A stretch of DNA of 56,286 bases from Burkholderiaceae bacterium (GTDB lineage Bacteria > Pseudomonadota > Gammaproteobacteria > Burkholderiales > Burkholderiaceae_E). Numbering within the stretch: position 1 is the stretch's first letter; the number at the start of each line of letters is the position of its first letter. The notes below the pieces were generated by a model, which was given only the letters and a program-made list of their open reading frames with translations, did not search any database and had not been told where the DNA came from. A program made the position numbers and the translations under genes. The DNA lies in contig JAHEMI010000004.1 in NCBI GenBank assembly GCA_024643785.1, positions 1 through 56,286 of the forward strand, in the 5' to 3' direction. Below, piece by piece: positions 10,149 to 20,517 of the stretch.

Positions 10149-11938
10149 CTATCGTCCACCTGGAGGACCGCGAGGAATGCTTCCTGCGGGATTTCTACGG
10201 CACCGACCTGCTTCATCCGCCGTTTCCCGGCCTTCTGCTTCTCGAGCAGCTTCTTCTTGCGCGTGATATCGCCGCCGTAGCACTTGGCGAGCACATTCTT
10301 GCGCAACGCCTTGACGTCCTCGCGGGCGATGATGTTGCTGCCGATCGCTGCCTGGATCGCGACGTCGAACATCTGGCGCGGAATCAGCTTGCGCATCTTG
10401 GCGGCGACCTCGCGCCCGCGGCTCTGCGAGACCGAGCGATGGACGATCAGCGACAGGGCGTCGACCTTCTCGGCATTGACCAGGATGTCGAGCTTGATGA
10501 CGTCCGAAGCCCGGTATTCGAGGAATTCGTAGTCCATCGAGGCATAGCCGCGCGAAGCCGACTTGAGCTTGTCGAAGAAGTCGAACACGATCTCGTTGAG
10601 CGGCAGTTCGTACGAGACGTGAACCTGGCGGCCATGGTAGGCGAGATTGGTCTGCACGCCGCGCTTGCCGGTGCACAGCGTGATCACCGGTCCGACGTAT
10701 TCCTGGGGCACGAACACCGTGACCGCCACGATCGGCTCGCGGACCTCGGCGATCTTGGCCGGGTCCGGCATCTTGGAGGGATTCTCCACCCGCAACAGGG
10801 TGCCATCCTGGAGCAGCACCTCGTAGATCACAGTCGGCGCGGTCGTGATCAGTTCCATGCCGAACTCGCGCTCAAGCCGCTCCTGGACGATGTCCATGTG
10901 CAGCAAGCCGAGAAAACCGCAGCGGAAGCCAAAGCCCAGCGCCTGCGAGACCTCGGGCTCGAAATGCAGCGAGGCGTCGTTCAGCTGGAGTTTCTCGAGC
11001 GCATCGCGCATCGCCTCGAACTGGTTGGCCTCGACCGGATACAGTCCCGCGAACACCGACGGCTTGACCTCGCGAAAGCCCGGCAACGGTGCGCTGGCCG
11101 CCGGATTCACGTGGGTGATGGTGTCGCCGACCTTGGCACCCTTGAGTTCCTTGACGCCAGCGATGACGAAACCGACATCGCCCGCCGACAGGCAGTCGCG
11201 CGGCCGCGACTTGGGCGTGAACACCCCGACCTGGTCGCAGCCATAGGTCGCTCCGGTGGCCATCATCCTGATCCGGTCGCGCGGCTTGATGGTGCCGTTG
11301 ACGACCCGCACCAGCATCACCACCCCGACGTAGTTGTCGAACCAGGAATCGATGATCAGCGCCTGGAGCGGCGCGTCGACATTGCCCTTGGGCGGTGGAA
11401 TCCGCGCGATGATCGCCTCGAGAATCTCGTCGATCCCCTCGCCGGTCTTGGCGCTGCACAGGATCGCCGCCGAAGCATCGATGCCGATCACGTCCTCGAT
11501 TTCGGCCGCGGTCGATTTCGGGTCCGACTGCGGCAGGTCCATCTTGTTGAGGACCGGGACCACCTCGACCCCGAGTTCGATGGCGGTGTAGCAGTTGGCC
11601 ACCGTCTGGGCCTCGACGCCCTGCGAGGCGTCAACCACCAGCAGCGCGCCCTCGCAGGCCGACAGCGAGCGGCTGACCTCGTAGGCGAAGTCGACGTGTC
11701 CCGGCGTATCGATCAGGTGCAGCTGGTAGGTCTGGCCGTCTCGGGCGAGGTACTCGAGCGCCGCGGTCTGGGCCTTGATCGTGATCCCGCGTTCGCGCTC
11801 GAGCGCCATCGAATCGAGCACCTGCTCGTCCATCTCGCGTTCCGAGAGCCCGCCACAGCGCTGGATCAGCCGGTCGGCGAGCGTCGACTTGCCATGGTCG
11901 ATATGGGCGATGATCGAGAAATTGCGGATCTGCTGCAT
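10145..11938 (-). CDS. lepA: Elongation factor 4
   Basis: [37 protein letters not shown]-terminal [10 protein letters not shown]. Confidence 0.98.
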   Translation of the reverse strand: MQQIRNFSIIAHIDHGKSTLADRLIQRCGGLSEREMDEQVLDSMALERERGITIKAQTAALEYLARDGQTYQLHLIDTPGHVDFAYEVSRSLSACEGALLVVDASQGVEAQTVANCYTAIELGVEVVPVLNKMDLPQSDPKSTAAEIEDVIGIDASAAILCSAKTGEGIDEILEAIIARIPPPKGNVDAPLQALIIDSWFDNYVGVVMLVRVVNGTIKPRDRIRMMATGATYGCDQVGVFTPKSRPRDCLSAGDVGFVIAGVKELKGAKVGDTITHVNPAASAPLPGFREVKPSVFAGLYPVEANQFEAMRDALEKLQLNDASLHFEPEVSQALGFGFRCGFLGLLHMDIVQERLEREFGMELITTAPTVIYEVLLQDGTLLRVENPSKMPDPAKIAEVREPIVAVTVFVPQEYVGPVITLCTGKRGVQTNLAYHGRQVHVSYELPLNEIVFDFFDKLKSASRGYASMDYEFLEYRASDVIKLDILVNAEKVDALSLIVHRSVSQSRGREVAAKMRKLIPRQMFDVAIQAAIGSNIIAREDVKALRKNVLAKCYGGDITRKKKLLEKQKAGKRRMKQVGAVEIPQEAFLAVLQVDDR

Positions 11939-12001
11939 GCGGCCTGGGCCTCGGGGTTGCGGCGGCGCACTAGGCGGGACGCAACCGTTGTGAAATGCAA
12001 G

Positions 12002-12021
12002 CGCGCCGGAAGCCCGGCGCG
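12002..12021 (-). terminator. Candidate terminator/attenuator in the mucD-lepA gap
   Basis: Perfect 8-bp stem CGCGCCGG-N4-CCGGCGCG about 43 nt after the mucD stop; only a weak U-rich tail. Confidence 0.4.
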
Positions 12022-12063
12022 AGCCCGCATTCTACCGGATCGGCCCCCTTCCCGGGTTCCGAT

Positions 12064-13536
12064 CTACTTTGCCGGACGGATTGGCACGAAGGCTGCGCTG
12101 TCGCCCCGGCGTACCAGCGCCACGTGCGCCTTGCGCAGGTCGAGCTTCGCCACCAGGGCGTTGAATTGCCGCGCACTGGTCACGTCCTGGTTGTCGATCG
12201 CCATAATCACGTCGCCGCCCCGGATTCCGGCCTGGGCCGCCGGCCCCTCGACATTGTCGACCAGCACCCCGGAGCGGATCCGCAGTTCCTGACGGCGCTC
12301 ATCCGAGAGGTCGGAAACCACCAGGCCGAGCTTGTTGGCCACCGGTGCCTTGGGCTTCGCTCCCGGACTGGGCGTGCCCGCGCGACTGGCGCTCTTGTCC
12401 GACTCCATCTCGCCGATTGTGACGGTAAGGTCGCGCAACGCTCCCTTGCGCCACACCTGGATCGTCGACTTGGTTCCCGGCGCGGTGCTGCCGACCATGC
12501 GCGGCAGGTCGCTCGAGCGTTCGATGGTCTTGCCGGCAAAGCGCGTGATGATGTCCCCGACTTCCAGTCCGGCGCGCTCGGCCGGTCCCTCGGGATCGAC
12601 GCTGCGCACGACGGCTCCGGCCGCCTTGGGCAAGCCCAACGGTTCGGAAACATCCTTGGTCACTTCGGCGATTCCCACTCCGATCCGTCCCCTGACGACC
12701 CGGCCGCTGGCGCGCAACTGGTCAGCCACCCGCATCGCCTCGTCGATCGGAATCGCAAACGAAATCCCCATGAATCCACCCGTGCGGCTGTAGATCTGGG
12801 AATTGATCCCGACCGCCTCACCGGCCATGTTGAGCAGCGGCCCGCCGGAGTTCCCGGGGTTGACCGCGACGTCGGTCTGGATGAACGGGAGGTATTCGCC
12901 GGTATCGCGGCCCTTGGCCGAGACGATTCCTGCGGTCACCGTGCTCTCGAGGCCGAATGGCGAACCGATTGCCAGGACCCACTCGCCCACCCGCAGCTTG
13001 CCGGTGTCACCGATCGGCAGCCGCGGCAGGTTGGTGGCGTCGATCTTAACCAGCGCCACGTCGGTACGACGATCCGAGCCAACCAGCTTGCCCCGGAACT
13101 CGCGATTGTCGGTCAGCGTCACCAGGATCTCGTCGGCGCCGTCGACGACGTGATGGTTGGTGAGGACATAGCCGTCGGCGGAGATGATGAAGCCCGATGC
13201 CTGGCCGCGCGGGATCTCCTCGCCGCCGCCCGGTGAGGGACCGCGCGGAACCGGGGGATGGTTCGGCGGGAAGAAGCGCCTGAAGAAGTCGTACAGCGGG
13301 TCGTTCTCGTCCATTCCCTCGGGCATTGAAGGCCCGGCGCGGCCGGCACGGGCCTTCTCGGCGGTGCGGATATTGACGACCGCCGGAGCGGCACGTTCGA
13401 CCAGGTCCGCGAAATCGGGCAGGGTCCGAACGGCTGCTGGTGCAGCGGGTGCGGCGGCGGAAGCGGCCGTCAATCCCAGGGTTCCCCCCAGGGTTGCGAG
13501 CCCTCCAAGCAGTAGCGAGGCAATCAGACGTTTCAT
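12064..13536 (-). CDS. mucD: DegP/MucD-type periplasmic serine protease (trypsin-like plus two PDZ)
   Basis: Signal peptide MKRLIASLLLGGLATLGG; GFIISADGYVLTNHHVVDGADEI, TDVALVKID, NPGNSGGPLLN; two PDZ domains. Confidence 0.94.
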   Translation of the reverse strand: MKRLIASLLLGGLATLGGTLGLTAASAAAPAAPAAVRTLPDFADLVERAAPAVVNIRTAEKARAGRAGPSMPEGMDENDPLYDFFRRFFPPNHPPVPRGPSPGGGEEIPRGQASGFIISADGYVLTNHHVVDGADEILVTLTDNREFRGKLVGSDRRTDVALVKIDATNLPRLPIGDTGKLRVGEWVLAIGSPFGLESTVTAGIVSAKGRDTGEYLPFIQTDVAVNPGNSGGPLLNMAGEAVGINSQIYSRTGGFMGISFAIPIDEAMRVADQLRASGRVVRGRIGVGIAEVTKDVSEPLGLPKAAGAVVRSVDPEGPAERAGLEVGDIITRFAGKTIERSSDLPRMVGSTAPGTKSTIQVWRKGALRDLTVTIGEMESDKSASRAGTPSPGAKPKAPVANKLGLVVSDLSDERRQELRIRSGVLVDNVEGPAAQAGIRGGDVIMAIDNQDVTSARQFNALVAKLDLRKAHVALVRRGDSAAFVPIRPAK

Positions 13537-13603
13537 TTGGTCTCCATGTGACACAGACCGGGGTACGCAAAGAGAGACGAAGCGGTAAGCCGGACCAAGC
13601 CTA

Positions 13604-14089
13604 CTAGTTTAGGCGTTCTGCCCGATTTTCAAGTCTCGGGGGGCGCTGATCCCGTCCCACCCAGGTCAACCAGCGCCCCAGGGATGCCCATTGCCCGGCA
13701 CTGAAGGCCGCTCGCGCCAGCACCAGCCGGAGTGGCTTGCCGCCAGAGGTATGCAGTTCCAGCCAGGCAAATCGGGGGGCAAACTGCCAGCGTTGCAGCT
13801 GCGCCGCCTGTGTTGGCCCGGCAGCGCTCGCCGGCTGCCAGGATGACGCTCCGTCGGCGGTCACCCGCAGGATGCCGTGCTGGCTGCCCCAGTCCGGTGG
13901 GCGCGCCAGCAGCGCTGCCGCTGCGAACGTCGCCAGTGCCGCCAGCCAGGGCCAGGGCGCCTCCCGGCCGAGCAGTTCGGAGCCGGCCAGAGCGATGGCT
14001 CCCGCGCCGGTGGCGGCCAGCAGCAGCCGGGCGCCAGGCAAGCCCGGCCCCGTAGCGGGGCCAACCTGAAGTTCGAGCGCAAGCGACAT
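13604..14089 (-). CDS. Small membrane protein of unknown function (possibly YgfX-like)
   Basis: 161 aa, starts 28 nt after fabF; two N-terminal hydrophobic segments and a Trp-rich C-terminal half. Family assignment tentative. Confidence 0.65.
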   Translation of the reverse strand: MSLALELQVGPATGPGLPGARLLLAATGAGAIALAGSELLGREAPWPWLAALATFAAAALLARPPDWGSQHGILRVTADGASSWQPASAAGPTQAAQLQRWQFAPRFAWLELHTSGGKPLRLVLARAAFSAGQWASLGRWLTWVGRDQRPPRLENRAERLN

Positions 14090-14117
14090 GGCTGCGACCA
14101 GGCGCCGCAGTGGCGAC

Positions 14118-15350
14118 TCAGAAGCGGCGCAGGACCAGGGTTCCGTTGGTGCCGCCGAAACCGAAGGAATTCTTCAGCGCGACATCGATCTTGAGATCCC
14201 GCGCCGTGTTGGCGCAGTAATCCAGATCGCACTCTGGATCCTGGTTGAAGATGTTGATGGTCGGGGGCGAGATCTGGTGGTGGACCGCAAGGGCAGTCAG
14301 CACCGCCTCCAGGCCGCCGGCGCCACCCAGCAGGTGACCGGTCATCGACTTGGTGGAATTCACCACCAGCTTGTGGGCGTGGTCGCCGAAAGCCAGCTTG
14401 ATTGCCCCGGTCTCATTCTTGTCGCCCAGCGGGGTCGAGGTCCCGTGCGCGTTGATGTAGCTAACGTCTGCGCCATTGACTCCGGCGCTCTTCATCGCCG
14501 CCGCCATGCAACGTGCCGGTCCGTCCATGCTGGGCGTGGTGATGTGATGGGCATCGGCAGTCATCCCGAAACCGCTCAGTTCGGCGTAGATCCTGGCGCC
14601 GCGCGCGCGGGCGTGGTCGAGTTCCTCCAGAACCATCACTCCGGCGCCTTCGCCGAGCACGAAGCCGTCGCGGTCGCGGTCCCATGGCCGGCTGGCCGTT
14701 TCCGGATCGTCATTACGGGTGGAGAGCGCGCGGGCAGCGCAGAAACCGGCAACGCCGAGCGGCGAAACCGTCCCTTCGGAACCTCCGGCCACCATCAGGT
14801 CGGCGTCGCCGTATTCGATCAGGCGGGCCGCAATCCCGATGCTGTGCAGGCCAGTCGCGCAAGCCGTGGTTACCGACAGGTTCGGTCCGCGCAGGTTGCA
14901 CATGATCGAAAGTTCGCCGGAGATCAGGTTGATGATCGTGCCGGGCACGAAGAACGGCGACACGCGTCGCACTCCCCGCTCGCGCAGCTCGCTGTGGGTC
15001 TCCTCGATGAGCGGCAGGCCGCCGATGCCCGATCCGACCATCGTGCCGATGCGATCGGCGTTTTCATCGGTGACCTCGATGCCGCTGTCGCGCAGGGCCT
15101 GGATCCCGGCCGCAACGCCGTAGTGGATGAAGCGATCGAAGTGCCGCGCTTCCTTTGCCGGCATGTAGTCGCCGATATCGAAGTCGCGCACCTCGCCACC
15201 GATGCGGGTCGGGAAAGACGACGCGTCAAAACGCGTCAAAGCCCCGATGCCCGAACGGCCGGCGACGATGTTTTCCCAGGCACTCGCCACGTCGTTGCCG
15301 ACTGGCGAGACGATACCCAGCCCGGTGATGACTACCCTGCGGCGCGACAT
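14118..15350 (-). CDS. fabF: 3-oxoacyl-[acyl-carrier-protein] synthase II
   Basis: MSRRRVVITGLGIVSPVGNDV; TTACATGLHSIG active site; NAHGTSTPLGDKNE; KSMTGHLLGGAGG. Confidence 0.98.
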   Translation of the reverse strand: MSRRRVVITGLGIVSPVGNDVASAWENIVAGRSGIGALTRFDASSFPTRIGGEVRDFDIGDYMPAKEARHFDRFIHYGVAAGIQALRDSGIEVTDENADRIGTMVGSGIGGLPLIEETHSELRERGVRRVSPFFVPGTIINLISGELSIMCNLRGPNLSVTTACATGLHSIGIAARLIEYGDADLMVAGGSEGTVSPLGVAGFCAARALSTRNDDPETASRPWDRDRDGFVLGEGAGVMVLEELDHARARGARIYAELSGFGMTADAHHITTPSMDGPARCMAAAMKSAGVNGADVSYINAHGTSTPLGDKNETGAIKLAFGDHAHKLVVNSTKSMTGHLLGGAGGLEAVLTALAVHHQISPPTINIFNQDPECDLDYCANTARDLKIDVALKNSFGFGGTNGTLVLRRF

Positions 15351-15368
15351 CAGGACTCGCCCAGGAGG

Positions 15369-15608
15369 TCAGGACTTCGAGTGCGTGGTGACGTAGTCGA
15401 TGGCCTGCTGAACCGTCGTGATCTTCTCCGCATCTTCGTCGGGAATCTCGGTTTCGAATTCGTCTTCCAGAGCCATCACGAGCTCGACGGTGTCGAGCGA
15501 GTCGGCACCCAGATCGTCCACGAAAGCCGATTCGTTCTTGACGTCAGCCTCGTTCACCCCCAACTGCTCGGCAACAATTTTTTTGACCCGTTGCTCGATA
15601 TTTTCCAT
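15369..15608 (-). CDS. acpP: Acyl carrier protein
   Basis: [35 protein letters not shown]. Confidence 0.99.
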   Translation of the reverse strand: MENIEQRVKKIVAEQLGVNEADVKNESAFVDDLGADSLDTVELVMALEDEFETEIPDEDAEKITTVQQAIDYVTTHSKS

Positions 15609-15679
15609 TTGTGAAAGCTCCTAGGATTCAAGGTCCGCGCTGTCACCCACAGGTGCTGGCAACAACTCGATGCGGGCGG

Positions 15680-15688
15680 ATTGTAACA
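15680..15688 (-). promoter_or_regulatory. Candidate extended -10 promoter of acpP (TGTTACAAT)
   Basis: Minus strand TGT-TACAAT, no good -35, about 70 nt upstream of acpP ATG. Confidence 0.5.
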
Positions 15689-15745
15689 GTTTGACCGAAG
15701 GCGACGTGGTCGCGCAAGCGCGGCGCACGGCGGTCCCGCGGGCAT

Positions 15746-16492
15746 TCATTGCAGGTACATCCCTCCGTTCACGTGCAGGCTCACGCCAGTGATGTACGAC
15801 GCACCGGGCGAGGCGAGAAACGCCACCGCACTGGCGATGTCCTGGGGTGAGCCGAATCTTCCGGCCGGAATCTGCTGCTGCAGCGCGCTCACCTGCTCCG
15901 CAGCCAGTTCACGCGTCATGTCGGTATCGATGAAACCCGGTGCAACGCAGTTCACGGTAATGTTGCGACTCGCCAGCTCGAGAGCGAGCGCACGGCTCAT
16001 TCCGGCCACGCCTGCCTTGGCCGCGGCATAGTTGGCCTGTCCAGCATTGCCGCTCGCGCCAACCACCGAGGTGATGTTGATGATGCGCCCGTTGCGCGCC
16101 TTCATCATCGCGCGCATCACCAGGCGGCTGAGCCGGAAGACGGCGCCGAGGTTGGTGTCGATCACCGCCTGCCAGTCGTCGTCCTTCATGCGGATCGCAA
16201 GGTTGTCGCGGGTGATGCCGGCGTTGTTGACCAGGATCGATACCGCGCCGTACTCGCTGGCGATCGCCGCGACCAGCGCCTCGCAACCGGCGGCATCGGT
16301 GACATCGAGCATGGCGCCCCGTCCGCCGATCCCGGCTTCCTTGAGTGCTTCGGTAATCGCGGTCGCCCCGGCCGCGCTGGTGGCCGTGCCGATCACCACC
16401 GCGCCCTGCGCCCCCAGCTCCAGCGCGATCGCCTGGCCGATGCCGCGCGAGGCACCGGTTACCAGCGCCACCTGCCCCGCAAGATTGCTCAT
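15746..16492 (-). CDS. fabG: 3-oxoacyl-[acyl-carrier-protein] reductase
   Basis: VALVTGASRGIGQAIALELGAQGA; NYAAAKAGVAGMSRALALELASRNITVNCVAPGFIDTDMT. Confidence 0.97.
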   Translation of the reverse strand: MSNLAGQVALVTGASRGIGQAIALELGAQGAVVIGTATSAAGATAITEALKEAGIGGRGAMLDVTDAAGCEALVAAIASEYGAVSILVNNAGITRDNLAIRMKDDDWQAVIDTNLGAVFRLSRLVMRAMMKARNGRIINITSVVGASGNAGQANYAAAKAGVAGMSRALALELASRNITVNCVAPGFIDTDMTRELAAEQVSALQQQIPAGRFGSPQDIASAVAFLASPGASYITGVSLHVNGGMYLQ

Positions 16493-17427
16493 GACTGCCC
16501 CCGCAGTGCCGCTTCCAGCGAAGCCGCGTCATAGACCGCGCTGACCGGCATTTCACGGTCAATCCGGCCGATCAGCCCGGCCAGCACCTTGCCGGGCCCG
16601 AATTCGATTACCCGCGTCGCGCCGAGTTCGCGCAAGCGCCGCACCACCTCGACCCAGCGCACCGGGCGATAGGCCTGGCGCACCAGTGCGTCGCGGATGC
16701 GCTGCGGGTCGGTTTCGACCGCCACGTCGACGTTGTTCACCAGCGCAACCTGCGGAGCGCGCACTTCGAGGGCGGCCAGCGCCACGGCGAGCCGGTCGCC
16801 GGCCGGACGCAGCAGGCTCGAATGGAACGGCGCCGATACCGCGAGCGGCAGCGCGCGCTTGGCGCCGAGTTCGCGCGCACGCACGCAGGCGCGCTCGACC
16901 GCCGCCTTGTGGCCGGCGATCACCACCTGCGCCGGAGCATTGAAATTGGCCGGTTCAACGACCTCGCCGGGATGATCGGCGAGCGCCTGGGCGCAGGCCA
17001 GCTCGACCGTCGCATCGTCCAGCCCGAGGATCGCGGCCATCGAACCGGTGCCGACCGGCACGGCTTCCTGCATTGCCTGCGCCCGCAGGCGCACCAGCGG
17101 GACGGCAGCGCGCACGTCGAGCGCGCCCGCCGCCACCAGCGCCGTGTACTCGCCGAGGCTGTGCCCGGCGACCATCGCGGCCGCGGCCCCACCGGCCTCG
17201 CGCCATGCCAGATAACAGGCGTAACCGGCCATCAGCATCGCCGGCTGGGTATTGACCGTGAGTGCCAGGTCCTCGGCCGGGCCGCTGTGGATGCGCTCCG
17301 ACAGTGGCTCACCGAGGGCCGCATCGGCGCCGGCGATCATCGCGCGCACGCCGGGAATCTGCGCGAACGCGTCGAGCATCCCGACCGACTGCGAACCCTG
17401 CCCTGGAAAAACGCATGCCAAGCTCAT
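16489..17427 (-). CDS. fabD: Malonyl CoA-acyl carrier protein transacylase
   Basis: MSLACVFPGQGSQSVGML; AGHSLGEYTALVAAGAL. Confidence 0.97.
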   Translation of the reverse strand: MSLACVFPGQGSQSVGMLDAFAQIPGVRAMIAGADAALGEPLSERIHSGPAEDLALTVNTQPAMLMAGYACYLAWREAGGAAAAMVAGHSLGEYTALVAAGALDVRAAVPLVRLRAQAMQEAVPVGTGSMAAILGLDDATVELACAQALADHPGEVVEPANFNAPAQVVIAGHKAAVERACVRARELGAKRALPLAVSAPFHSSLLRPAGDRLAVALAALEVRAPQVALVNNVDVAVETDPQRIRDALVRQAYRPVRWVEVVRRLRELGATRVIEFGPGKVLAGLIGRIDREMPVSAVYDAASLEAALRGQS

Positions 17428-17447
17428 CCGTCAACGCTCCTATCGCA

Positions 17448-18425
17448 TCAGACCTGAATCAGTGCCGCGCCCCAGGTAAAGCCTCCGCCCACGCCCTCCA
17501 GCAGCACGTGCTGACCGGGCTTGATCCGGCCGTCGCGCGTGGCCCGGTCAAGCGCCAGTGGCACCGAAGCCGCCGAAGTGTTGGCGTGCTGGTCGACGGT
17601 GACAACCACCCGTTCGCTGGCGATGCCCATCCGCCTCGCGCTGGCTTCAAGGATACGCACGTTGGCCTGATGCGGAATCAGCCAGTCGACCTGGTCGAGA
17701 GACATGCCCGCTACGGCCATCGTCTCGCGGGCCACGGCGTCAAGCACCGATACCGCGAGCTTGAACACGGCCTGCCCGTTCATGGTCAGGAACGGATGCC
17801 CGATGACCTCGCCGCCGCTGATCGAACCGGTGGCGCAGAGCACGTTGCCCTGGCGACCGTCGGCGTGCAACCGCGCCGCCATGACCCCGGGGCGCGTATC
17901 GGCACTGAGCACGACGGCGCCGGCACCGTCGCCGAAGAGTACGCAGGTGGAGCGATCGTTCCAATCGAGAATCCGCGAAAAGACCTCGGCGCCGATAACC
18001 AGGGCGCGATTGGCGATGCCGGTGCGAATCATCGCATCGGCCGTGGCCAGGGCATAGACGAAGCCGCTGCAGACGGCCGAGACGTCGAAGGCTGCGCCGC
18101 CGGGGGCGTCGAGTTCCTTCTGGACCAGGCAGGCAGTGCTCGGAAAGACATGGTCCGGGGTCGAGGTAGCGACCACGATCAGGTCGATTTCGCTGGCCTC
18201 CATGCCGGCTGCCGCCAGGGCTTTGCGCGCCGCCTCGGCGCCGAGCTGGCTGCTGGTGACCCCGGGAGCGGCAAAGTAACGCTGGCGAATTCCGGTCCGG
18301 GTAACGATCCAGTCGTCCGAAGTCTCCACGCCGATCCTGGCCAGCCTGATCACCAACTCTTCGTTGCTGACCGGTTCGCCGGGCAAGGCGCTGCCGGTGC
18401 CTACGATGCGCGAAAAACGATTCAT
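17448..18425 (-). CDS. fabH: 3-oxoacyl-[acyl-carrier-protein] synthase III
   Basis: [49 protein letters not shown]. Confidence 0.97.
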   Translation of the reverse strand: MNRFSRIVGTGSALPGEPVSNEELVIRLARIGVETSDDWIVTRTGIRQRYFAAPGVTSSQLGAEAARKALAAAGMEASEIDLIVVATSTPDHVFPSTACLVQKELDAPGGAAFDVSAVCSGFVYALATADAMIRTGIANRALVIGAEVFSRILDWNDRSTCVLFGDGAGAVVLSADTRPGVMAARLHADGRQGNVLCATGSISGGEVIGHPFLTMNGQAVFKLAVSVLDAVARETMAVAGMSLDQVDWLIPHQANVRILEASARRMGIASERVVVTVDQHANTSAASVPLALDRATRDGRIKPGQHVLLEGVGGGFTWGAALIQV

Positions 18426-19501
18426 GCGGTCGGACCCGGCTGGGGGGCGTCGGCCCCGGTGTCGTCGCTGGCTGGTGCCGGCGGGACGGCATCGGCCTCG
18501 TGCCGTGGCATCGCCTGCTCGATGCGCGCCAGCAAACCGTTGCGGGCGGCATCGTAGGCGCGGCGCAGCGCGAATTCAAAGGCAAAGGCATCGGCCGAGC
18601 CGTGGCTCTTGACCACTACCCCGCGCAGGCCGACCAGGGCTGCCCCGTTGTAGCGCCGGTGGTCGAGCCTGGCCTTGAAGCGGCGCAACACCGGATAAGA
18701 GATCACCGCCATCAGGCGGGTGAAGATATGGCGCTCGTACTCTTCGCGAATGAATCCGCCGAGCAGTTGGGCCAGCCCTTCGGATGCCTTGAGCGCGACA
18801 TTGCCGACAAAACCGTCGCAGACCACGACATCGACCGTACCCTTGTAGATGTCGTTGCCTTCGACGTTGCCGCGGAAGTTCAGCCCGCTGCTGCGCAGCA
18901 GCGCCGCCGCCAGGCGGGCGCTCTCGTTGCCCTTGATGAGTTCCTCGCCGACGTTGAGCAGCCCGACGCTCGGTTGCTCGCGCCCTTCGAGGGCGGTGAC
19001 CAGGGCGGCGCCCATGATCGCGAACTGCAGCAGGTGTTCGGGTTCGCAATCGACGTTGGCCCCGAGATCGAGCATGGTGGTCGTGCGGCCCAGCTGGTTC
19101 GGCAGCTGGCTGGCGATGGCCGGCCGGTCGATGCCGGGGAGCATCCGCAGGACATAGCGGGCAATCGCCATCAGCGCCCCGGTATTGCCGGCGCTGACAC
19201 AGGCGTCTGCCTGGCCCGACTTGACGGCCTCGATCGCCAGGCGCATCGACGACCCCTTGCGGCCGCGCAGCGCAGTCGCCGGCGACTCGCCCATGGCGAT
19301 GACGTCGGTCGCGTGCACGATCTCCACGCGCGCGCCGTCATGCGCCCCCTGCCCCGCCAGCGCGTCCCTGATTTCAGGCTCGCGACCAACAAGTATCAGG
19401 TGGACATCGGGGACATGGGCGAGGAATCTCAGAGCCGCCGGTACCGTGACCGTCAGCCCGTGGTCTCCACCCATGCAATCAATGGCAATGCGGACGGTCA
19501 T
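18422..19501 (-). CDS. plsX: Phosphate acyltransferase PlsX
   Basis: [52 protein letters not shown]. Confidence 0.97.
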   Translation of the reverse strand: MTVRIAIDCMGGDHGLTVTVPAALRFLAHVPDVHLILVGREPEIRDALAGQGAHDGARVEIVHATDVIAMGESPATALRGRKGSSMRLAIEAVKSGQADACVSAGNTGALMAIARYVLRMLPGIDRPAIASQLPNQLGRTTTMLDLGANVDCEPEHLLQFAIMGAALVTALEGREQPSVGLLNVGEELIKGNESARLAAALLRSSGLNFRGNVEGNDIYKGTVDVVVCDGFVGNVALKASEGLAQLLGGFIREEYERHIFTRLMAVISYPVLRRFKARLDHRRYNGAALVGLRGVVVKSHGSADAFAFEFALRRAYDAARNGLLARIEQAMPRHEADAVPPAPASDDTGADAPQPGPTA

Positions 19502-19613
19502 AGTGGTCGCAGGCGTCCTCTGCGCGGACATCGCAACGGGGCGGCAGCCCGGAGCCGCCCACCCGCTTCAATTCCCAACCGCGGCGCTCCTGGCAGGAAT
19601 CGCCGGGCTGCGC

Positions 19614-19796
19614 CTATTCGTCGCTCTTGGTGGCGACGACTTTCTTGCCGCGATAGAAACCGTTCGGGCTGACGTTGTGACGAAGATGCGCCTCGCCGCT
19701 CGTCGGCTCGGTGGTGAGCGCCGGGTTGGCGAGAAAGTCGTGGGCGCGGCGCTGGCCGCGTCTGGACGCAGATTTCTTGTTTTGCTGGACGGCCAT
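19614..19796 (-). CDS. rpmF: 50S ribosomal protein L32
   Basis: [27 protein letters not shown]...[15 protein letters not shown]; 60 aa. Confidence 0.97.
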   Translation of the reverse strand: MAVQQNKKSASRRGQRRAHDFLANPALTTEPTSGEAHLRHNVSPNGFYRGKKVVATKSDE

Positions 19797-19829
19797 GGAA
19801 TGGTCTCCGTAAAAAAATGGCAACTTTTA

Positions 19830-19838
19830 ATTCTAGCA
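19830..19838 (-). promoter_or_regulatory. Candidate extended -10 promoter of rpmF-plsX-fab (TGCTAGAAT)
   Basis: Minus strand TGC-TAGAAT about 34 nt upstream of rpmF ATG. Confidence 0.5.
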
Positions 19839-19911
19839 GGCTCAGGACTTCTTCGCACGGCGCAGACAAACAATTGCGCTGCGCACCGACGGTCAAGGGC
19901 ACCGGCGGCAC

Positions 19912-20445
19912 CTACTGCACCCCGCCCGGCCCGCCCTTCCTGAGGCTTGCCAGCGCTGCCAACGAGCCGCTCGGCCCGTTCGCGACGTCATCATCGGCGT
20001 CGTCCCATTGGCCCGGCGCGGCGCACTGGGCGTGGCGTGCCAGCGGCGGCAGAGCCAGGATGGCCTCGTCCTCAATCAGCTCGAGCAGGTCGAAGCGCCG
20101 GCTGCCCGCGATGACATCGATCTCCGGCTCCTGCTCGTCGAGCCGGGCGGCGCTGGCCTCGTCGGCCACGATGCGCAAGGTTCGGTCGACGACCAGATCA
20201 GCGGCTACCGGTTCGAGGCAGTTGCTGCAGCTGAGCATTGGGCGCGCGCTCGCGCGCACCTGCAACATCAACGCCGCGTCGCCACCGTGGCCCTGCTCGA
20301 GCCAGCCGCGCGCCTCCCAGGCGAGCGTGCCCGTGTCCGCCGCAAGCAGCGACGCCAGCCGCGGCATCGCCGCCAGTTGCAGATCGCCGCGCGCCGCGCT
20401 GCCCGCCCGGATCCAGCCGAAGATGTCGATTGCCCGATGGTCCAT
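19912..20445 (-). CDS. YceD/DUF177 family protein
   Basis: 177 aa from MDHRAIDIFGWIRAG; CSNCLEPVAADLVVDRTLRIV; adjacent to rpmF. Confidence 0.88.
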   Translation of the reverse strand: MDHRAIDIFGWIRAGSAARGDLQLAAMPRLASLLAADTGTLAWEARGWLEQGHGGDAALMLQVRASARPMLSCSNCLEPVAADLVVDRTLRIVADEASAARLDEQEPEIDVIAGSRRFDLLELIEDEAILALPPLARHAQCAAPGQWDDADDDVANGPSGSLAALASLRKGGPGGVQ

Positions 20446-20517
20446 CACTGCCTCCCAGCCGCTATCATAGCCACCCACCCCCCGCCGTCCACCATTTACC
20501 ACTCCAGGGTAAACGCC

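Noticed and set aside
10439-12292. 617-aa plus-strand ORF
   Set aside because: Antisense to lepA; mirror-frame ORF.
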